Shown here piece after piece: positions 59,958-64,000 of a stretch of 64,000 bases of DNA. The notes under the pieces are model-generated. The model was not told the origin of the DNA. It searched no databases and was given only the letters and a program-made list of their open reading frames with translations. Source of the stretch: Serpentinimonas maccroryi (GTDB lineage Bacteria; Pseudomonadota; Gammaproteobacteria; Burkholderiales; Burkholderiaceae_C). Every line of letters starts with the position of its first letter. Positions within the stretch are counted from its first letter, which is position 1. Made by a program: the position numbers and the translations under genes. Location of the stretch: NCBI RefSeq assembly GCF_000828915.1, contig NZ_AP014569.1, positions 1,860,001 to 1,924,000 on the forward strand, written 5' to 3'.

Positions 59958-60455
59958 TTAGGCGGTTGCGGCCTCGCGCTGCACCGCCTCGCGCTCTTGG
60001 CGCGCCACGCGCTCGATGTAGGCCACAAAGTCTGGGTCTTCGCCGCGCAGCAGCTGATCGAGCGCGGCGGCAAAGTCTTCGCGCCGGCACCACTCGCGCA
60101 TGTAGTCGTCCCAGCTGTTCCAGCGCCGCTGCTCGGTCGGGCTCATCTGCTCTTTGTAGGCCACCAAATAGGCGCGCTCAAACAGGCTGATGAGCATGTC
60201 GAAGATCACCAGCATGCGCTCGCGCTGCTCAGGCGTGGGGTTGGGCAGGGCACGGGTGCTGCGCAGCTGCAAATCGGCGTGGGAGAGCACCACCTGCAAA
60301 AACTGGTTGTAAGCGTCGCTCAGGTGCTGGTAGGCTTCCTCTTCTTCGTTTTCGCGCTCTTTGCGCGCTTGCTGCACATAAGTCCAGAGGGCAAAGGGCA
60401 AGCCGATCACCGTCACAGCGTTGGCCGCCAGCATGAAGGCGTCGTCGATCGTCAT
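59958..60455 (-). CDS. Hypothetical membrane-anchored protein
   Basis: A 165-residue protein with one N-terminal hydrophobic segment (AANAVTVIGLPFALWTYVQQ), then a charged helical part (ARKERENEEEEAYQHL) and a cytoplasmic C-terminus with RRWNSWDDYMREWCRREDF. I do not recognise a domain. It resembles small membrane proteins of unknown role. It lies 20 bases after aceK on the same strand. Confidence 0.68.
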   Translation of the reverse strand: MTIDDAFMLAANAVTVIGLPFALWTYVQQARKERENEEEEAYQHLSDAYNQFLQVVLSHADLQLRSTRALPNPTPEQRERMLVIFDMLISLFERAYLVAYKEQMSPTEQRRWNSWDDYMREWCRREDFAAALDQLLRGEDPDFVAYIERVARQEREAVQREAATA

Positions 60456-60475
60456 GGGGGCCGCAGCGCTGGGTG

Positions 60476-62401
60476 TTAGGGGGCGCTGGCGCTCGAGCCC
60501 AAGGCCGTCGCTTGCGCCTCCAATGCCGCCGCTTGCGCCTCTAGCGCCGAGGCTTGTTCTGCCAACTCGGCCGCCAGCGCCGCTTGGGCGCGCTGCACCC
60601 CGAAGCGGCGCTCGCGCTCGTAGGGGAACACATCGTGCACGTGGCCAGCCAAGATGCGCTCTTTGTGCCCCTGCCAGAAATCGGCCTGCAGCAGATCGGC
60701 GTGGTGGCGCATGAAGACCTCGCGCACCATTGGGTTGCTGAGCAAAAAAGGGCCAAAGGTTTCTGGGAAGACGTCGTTCTTGGCCACGTTGTACCAGACG
60801 TCGCCGCTCATTTCGTCGTCGTCGTTGCGCGCGGCCGGCACACGGCGGAAATTGCAATCGGTGATGTATTCGATTTCGTCGTAATCGTAAAACACCACCT
60901 TGCCGTGGCGTGTGATGCCAAAGTTCTTCCACAGCATGTCGCCGGGGAAGATGTTGGCCGCCACCAGGTCTTTGATGGCGTTGCCGTATTCAAACACCGC
61001 GCGCTCCAGCTGCCGGCGTGCGCCGGCATGGGTGCGGTCGTGGCGCAGCACGTCAAAAGCCTCTTGCAGGTAGATGTTGAGCGGGATCATGCGCCGCTCG
61101 ATGTAGAGGTGCTTGATCACGACTTCAGTCGTGCCGTCGCCGTCGCGGTCGCTGATTTCGATCTGGCTCGGGGCAAACTTTTTGATCTCCTCGATCAGCT
61201 CGTCCTCAAAGCGGTCGCGCGGAAACCCAACTTCGCTGAACTCGAGCGAATCGGCCATGCGCCCGACGCGGTCGTGCTGCTTGACGAGCTGGTATTTGCC
61301 CCGGATCTGCTCGCGCGTGGTGTCTTTTTGCGGCGGGTAAAAATCCTTGATGACCTTGAACACAAACGGGAAACTCGGCAGGTCAAACACCAGCATGACC
61401 ATGCCCTTGATGCCGGGCGAAATGCGGAAGCGGTCGGTGCTGTGCCGCATGTGGTACAAAAAGTCGCGGTAAAACAGCGTCTTGCCCTGCTTGGCCAGCC
61501 CCAGCGCGTTGTAGAACTCGGCCCGCGGTTTGCGCGGCATCATGCTGCGCAAAAACTGCACGTAGGCGCTGGGCACTTCCATGTCAACCATGAAGTAGGC
61601 GCGCGCAAAGCTGAACACCATCAGCAGATCGTCTTCGCCGTGCAACAGGGTGTCGATCACCAGCTGGCCCTGTTCGTTGTGCAGAATCGGCAACGCAAAG
61701 GGCAGCTCTTGAAAACCGTTGATCAGTTTGCCGACCGCATAGGCGCCCTTGTTGCGGTAAAACAGGCTGTGCAGCACCTGAATCTGGAAATTGGCGCGCA
61801 GCTTGTCGTGCTCAAACAAAGGCAGCAGCGCCTCATAGACCGACTGCGTGTCGCGCTCGAAATCTTCAAACGGCGCGCGCAGGCCAAAATCGCGCACCAT
61901 GCGGCGCAATTCATCGAGCAAATTGGCGCGCTGCGGGTAGTAGCTGCGGTAGCTGGTGTGGGTCTGCGGGTCTTGCGGCTCCAGGTATTCGGTGCTCACC
62001 GCCGGACGCACGAAGATAAAATCGTTCTGAAAATAGCAGCGATCCAAAATTTTGGTGCTGACCGAATTAAAAAAAGTCTCGGCCAGCTCGGGCTGGCGGT
62101 GGTCCACCAGCATGCCGACGTAAAACAGCTTGATCTGCTGCCAGACCTCCATCGGCAACTGCGCGGCGTGGTACTCGCGCTCCAGCCTTGTCACGCATTC
62201 CTTGACGCGCAGATCGTAAAACTCGATGCGCTCGCGCTGGGCGCGTTGCTGGCCGTGCCAGTCGCGGGTTTCGAAGCGGTGCTTGGCGCGCGCCGACTCG
62301 GCCCGGAACAGGCGGTAATGGCGGTCGAAACCGTCGATCATGGCGCGCGCGATGTCGTGCGCCAGCGTGGAGTCGAGCCGTTGCGGCAGGGTGGTGACCA
62401 T
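60476..62401 (-). CDS. aceK: Isocitrate dehydrogenase kinase/phosphatase
   Basis: AceK phosphorylates isocitrate dehydrogenase, diverting isocitrate into the glyoxylate bypass during growth on acetate or fatty acids, and reverses this. The 641-residue protein has the N-terminal regulatory part and the kinase-like part ([38 protein letters not shown]). A C-terminal Ala/Glu-rich tail is repetitive ([16 protein letters not shown]). Start ATG 62401. The usual partners aceA and aceB are not in the window. Confidence 0.95.
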   Translation of the reverse strand: MVTTLPQRLDSTLAHDIARAMIDGFDRHYRLFRAESARAKHRFETRDWHGQQRAQRERIEFYDLRVKECVTRLEREYHAAQLPMEVWQQIKLFYVGMLVDHRQPELAETFFNSVSTKILDRCYFQNDFIFVRPAVSTEYLEPQDPQTHTSYRSYYPQRANLLDELRRMVRDFGLRAPFEDFERDTQSVYEALLPLFEHDKLRANFQIQVLHSLFYRNKGAYAVGKLINGFQELPFALPILHNEQGQLVIDTLLHGEDDLLMVFSFARAYFMVDMEVPSAYVQFLRSMMPRKPRAEFYNALGLAKQGKTLFYRDFLYHMRHSTDRFRISPGIKGMVMLVFDLPSFPFVFKVIKDFYPPQKDTTREQIRGKYQLVKQHDRVGRMADSLEFSEVGFPRDRFEDELIEEIKKFAPSQIEISDRDGDGTTEVVIKHLYIERRMIPLNIYLQEAFDVLRHDRTHAGARRQLERAVFEYGNAIKDLVAANIFPGDMLWKNFGITRHGKVVFYDYDEIEYITDCNFRRVPAARNDDDEMSGDVWYNVAKNDVFPETFGPFLLSNPMVREVFMRHHADLLQADFWQGHKERILAGHVHDVFPYERERRFGVQRAQAALAAELAEQASALEAQAAALEAQATALGSSASAP

Positions 62402-62577
62402 AGGCAGTTGAAGGGGGACAAGGGCCGAGCAGGCCATCTGCCCGCATGCAGACCCTGACACTAGCACAAAAACAGGCCGCCCTGCCTACTGTTCAGCGTG
62501 CTGGTTCCGGCCCATCTGCAAGCCACTGGCGTGTGGTCAGCCGGGCGTTGGGCCGCTTTGTAGGGGGTGCGGCGCTT

Positions 62578-63768
62578 TCAGCGGGTCTCGTTGTACAGCT
62601 CGCGCCCAATCAGCATGCGCCGGATTTCGCTCGTGCCGGCACCGATCTCGTACAGCTTGGCGTCGCGCCACAGGCGGCCCAGCGGGTAGTCGTTGATGTA
62701 GCCGTTGCCGCCAAAGAGCTGGATGCCGTCGCCGGCCATTTTGGTGGCCTGTTCGGCGCACCACAAAATCACCGAGGCGCAGTCTTTGCGCACCTGGCGC
62801 ACGTGCGCGGCGCCCAGTTGATCCAGGTTTTTGCCGATCTGGTAGCAAAAGGCGCGCCCGGCCTGCAGCACGGTGTACATGTCGGCCACCTTGCCCTGCA
62901 CCAGCTGAAACTCGCCGATGCTCTGGCCAAACTGCTTGCGCTCGTGGATGTAGGGCACCACGTTGTCGAGCACCGCCTGCATGATGCCAATGGGGCCGGC
63001 GGCCAGCACGGCGCGCTCGTAGTCCAGGCCGCTCATCAGCACCTTGGCGCCTTGGTTCAGGCCGCCGAGGATGTTGTCGGCCGGCACCTCGACGTTGTTG
63101 AACACCAGCTCGCCGGTGTGGCTGCCGCGCATGCCCAGTTTGTCGAGCTTTTGCGCCACGCCAAAGCCCGGCATGCCTTTTTCGATCAGGAACGCGGTCA
63201 CGCCGCGCGCGCCCAGCTCGGGCTCGGTCTTGGCATAGACCACCAGCGTGTCGGCGTCGGGGCCGTTGGTGATCCACATTTTGCTGCCGTTGAGCAGGTA
63301 GCAGCCGCCGCGCTCTTGGGCGCGCAGCTTCATGCCGATCACGTCGGAGCCGGCGCCGGTCTCGCTCATGGCCAGCGCGCCCACGTGCTCGCCGCTGATG
63401 AGCTTGGGCAGGTACTTGGCGCGCTGCGCTTCGCTGCCGTTGCGCTTGATCTGGTTCACGCACAGGTTGGAGTGCGCGCCGTAGCTCAGGCCCACGCTGG
63501 CGCTGGCGCGCGAGATTTCCTCCATGGCGATCATGTGCGCCAGGTAGCCCATGTTGGCGCCGCCGTATTCCTCGCCCACGGTGATGCCGAGCACGCCCAG
63601 CTCGCCCATCTTGCGCCACAAGTCCATGGGGAATTGGTCGCTGCGGTCGATCTCGGCGGCGCGCGGCGCGATTTCGGCTTGGGCGAAATCGCGCACCGCG
63701 TCGCGCAGGGCGTTGATGTCGTCGCCCAGCATGAAATCGAGGCCGGGCAGGTTGGGCGGTGCGCTCAT
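62578..63768 (-). CDS. ivd: Isovaleryl-CoA dehydrogenase
   Basis: Converts isovaleryl-CoA to 3-methylcrotonyl-CoA in leucine catabolism. The 396-residue protein matches this subfamily: [49 protein letters not shown], and the catalytic Glu in [12 protein letters not shown], the position specific to isovaleryl-CoA dehydrogenase. The C-terminus has [19 protein letters not shown]. Start ATG 63768. A hotdog thioesterase precedes it, as in leucine/isovalerate catabolic clusters. Confidence 0.92.
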   Translation of the reverse strand: MSAPPNLPGLDFMLGDDINALRDAVRDFAQAEIAPRAAEIDRSDQFPMDLWRKMGELGVLGITVGEEYGGANMGYLAHMIAMEEISRASASVGLSYGAHSNLCVNQIKRNGSEAQRAKYLPKLISGEHVGALAMSETGAGSDVIGMKLRAQERGGCYLLNGSKMWITNGPDADTLVVYAKTEPELGARGVTAFLIEKGMPGFGVAQKLDKLGMRGSHTGELVFNNVEVPADNILGGLNQGAKVLMSGLDYERAVLAAGPIGIMQAVLDNVVPYIHERKQFGQSIGEFQLVQGKVADMYTVLQAGRAFCYQIGKNLDQLGAAHVRQVRKDCASVILWCAEQATKMAGDGIQLFGGNGYINDYPLGRLWRDAKLYEIGAGTSEIRRMLIGRELYNETR

Positions 63769-63822
63769 GGTCGGTGTCTCCGTTTTTTTGAGGTTAGAGG
63801 TGGTGGGGGTGGCAGGGGTGGA

Positions 63823-64000
63823 TCAATAGGTTTTGGGCACGGGCACGATGGTCTGCTGCATCAGCGCGCACGCGCTGCGCCGGCCGTCGGGCGCCACACG
63901 CACCACGTCGGCCGTGGTCACAATGATGCGCTTGCCGGCGCGCACCACTTTGCCTGTGGCTTGCAGCTCGCCGCCCTGAAAGGCCGCCAAGAAGTTGATT
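63823..64000 (-). CDS. PaaI-like hotdog thioesterase (C-terminal part)
   Basis: Only the last 58 codons are in the window; the start lies beyond the right edge. The visible part (INFLAAFQGGELQATGKVVR, then AGKRIIVTTADVV) has the pattern of the PaaI/YdiI acyl-CoA thioesterase fold, and it ends IVPVPKTY. It lies 54 bases upstream of the isovaleryl-CoA dehydrogenase on the same strand, so the two are probably co-transcribed. Confidence 0.8.
   Translation of the reverse strand, partial: INFLAAFQGGELQATGKVVRAGKRIIVTTADVVRVAPDGRRSACALMQQTIVPVPKTY

Noticed and set aside
60554-62458. 634-codon open frame on the plus strand
   Set aside because: Antisense to aceK; no family features and its composition is a mirror of aceK codons.

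Overview
The window is one contiguous stretch of a GC-rich betaproteobacterial chromosome, most likely Burkholderiales, family Comamonadaceae. The support is gene content and order: ruvAB beside phoH-ybeY, mreBCD-mrdA divergent from gatCAB, rpmB-rpmG, paired acyl-CoA dehydrogenases, and a copper-oxidase cluster. Genes are tightly packed, many overlap by the 4-base ATGA, and nearly all belong to well-known families. No rRNA, tRNA, CRISPR array, intact insertion sequence or prophage was seen. The family assignment is inferred from gene content, not from a database search.

Layout. 1-16982 is housekeeping: Holliday-junction migration (ruvA, ruvB), RNA maturation (phoH, ybeY), the cell-shape operon (mreB, mreC, mreD, mrdA), the tRNA amidotransferase operon (gatC, gatA, gatB), pyrE, an exonuclease III family gene, a 5'-nucleotidase, prfC, purN and yceH. 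17168-24017 carries a PimC/PimD-like dehydrogenase pair, a large EF-hand membrane protein and katG. 24170-31108 has an HNH nuclease, ribF-ileS-lspA, hsp20 and a quinone oxidoreductase. 31315-41011 holds two EamA transporters, an SDR, a TatD nuclease, a decayed choice-of-anchor gene, a beta-ketothiolase and a 2OG-Fe dioxygenase. An AT-richer accessory island at about 32260-34662 interrupts this part: DUF4160/DUF2442 pair, Mrr-type nuclease, NYN-OST-HTH protein.

41067-46744 is a six-gene copper-handling cluster: Cys/His secreted protein, TolC-like protein, Tat-exported multicopper oxidase, a DUF411-CusF fusion, CopC and CopD. Then come coq7, an OsmC-like gene, a candidate small RNA, ilvA and rpmBG. 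At 50807-52963 three overlapping minus-strand genes of unknown function, the last a DUF2325 protein, sit behind a promoter that overlaps a Fur-box-like sequence. This is the best candidate for an undescribed system. 53197-57560 is a Trk potassium system with two tandem trkH genes, coupled to an acyl-CoA dehydrogenase. 57557-64000 holds acyl-CoA catabolism (dehydrogenase, thiolase, isovaleryl-CoA dehydrogenase, hotdog thioesterase) and aceK, which controls the isocitrate branch point needed for growth on acetyl-CoA.

The right end therefore suggests use of fatty acids or leucine feeding the glyoxylate bypass. The copper cluster and katG suggest periplasmic copper stress and peroxide defence, and the Fur-box operon an iron-responsive function not yet defined.
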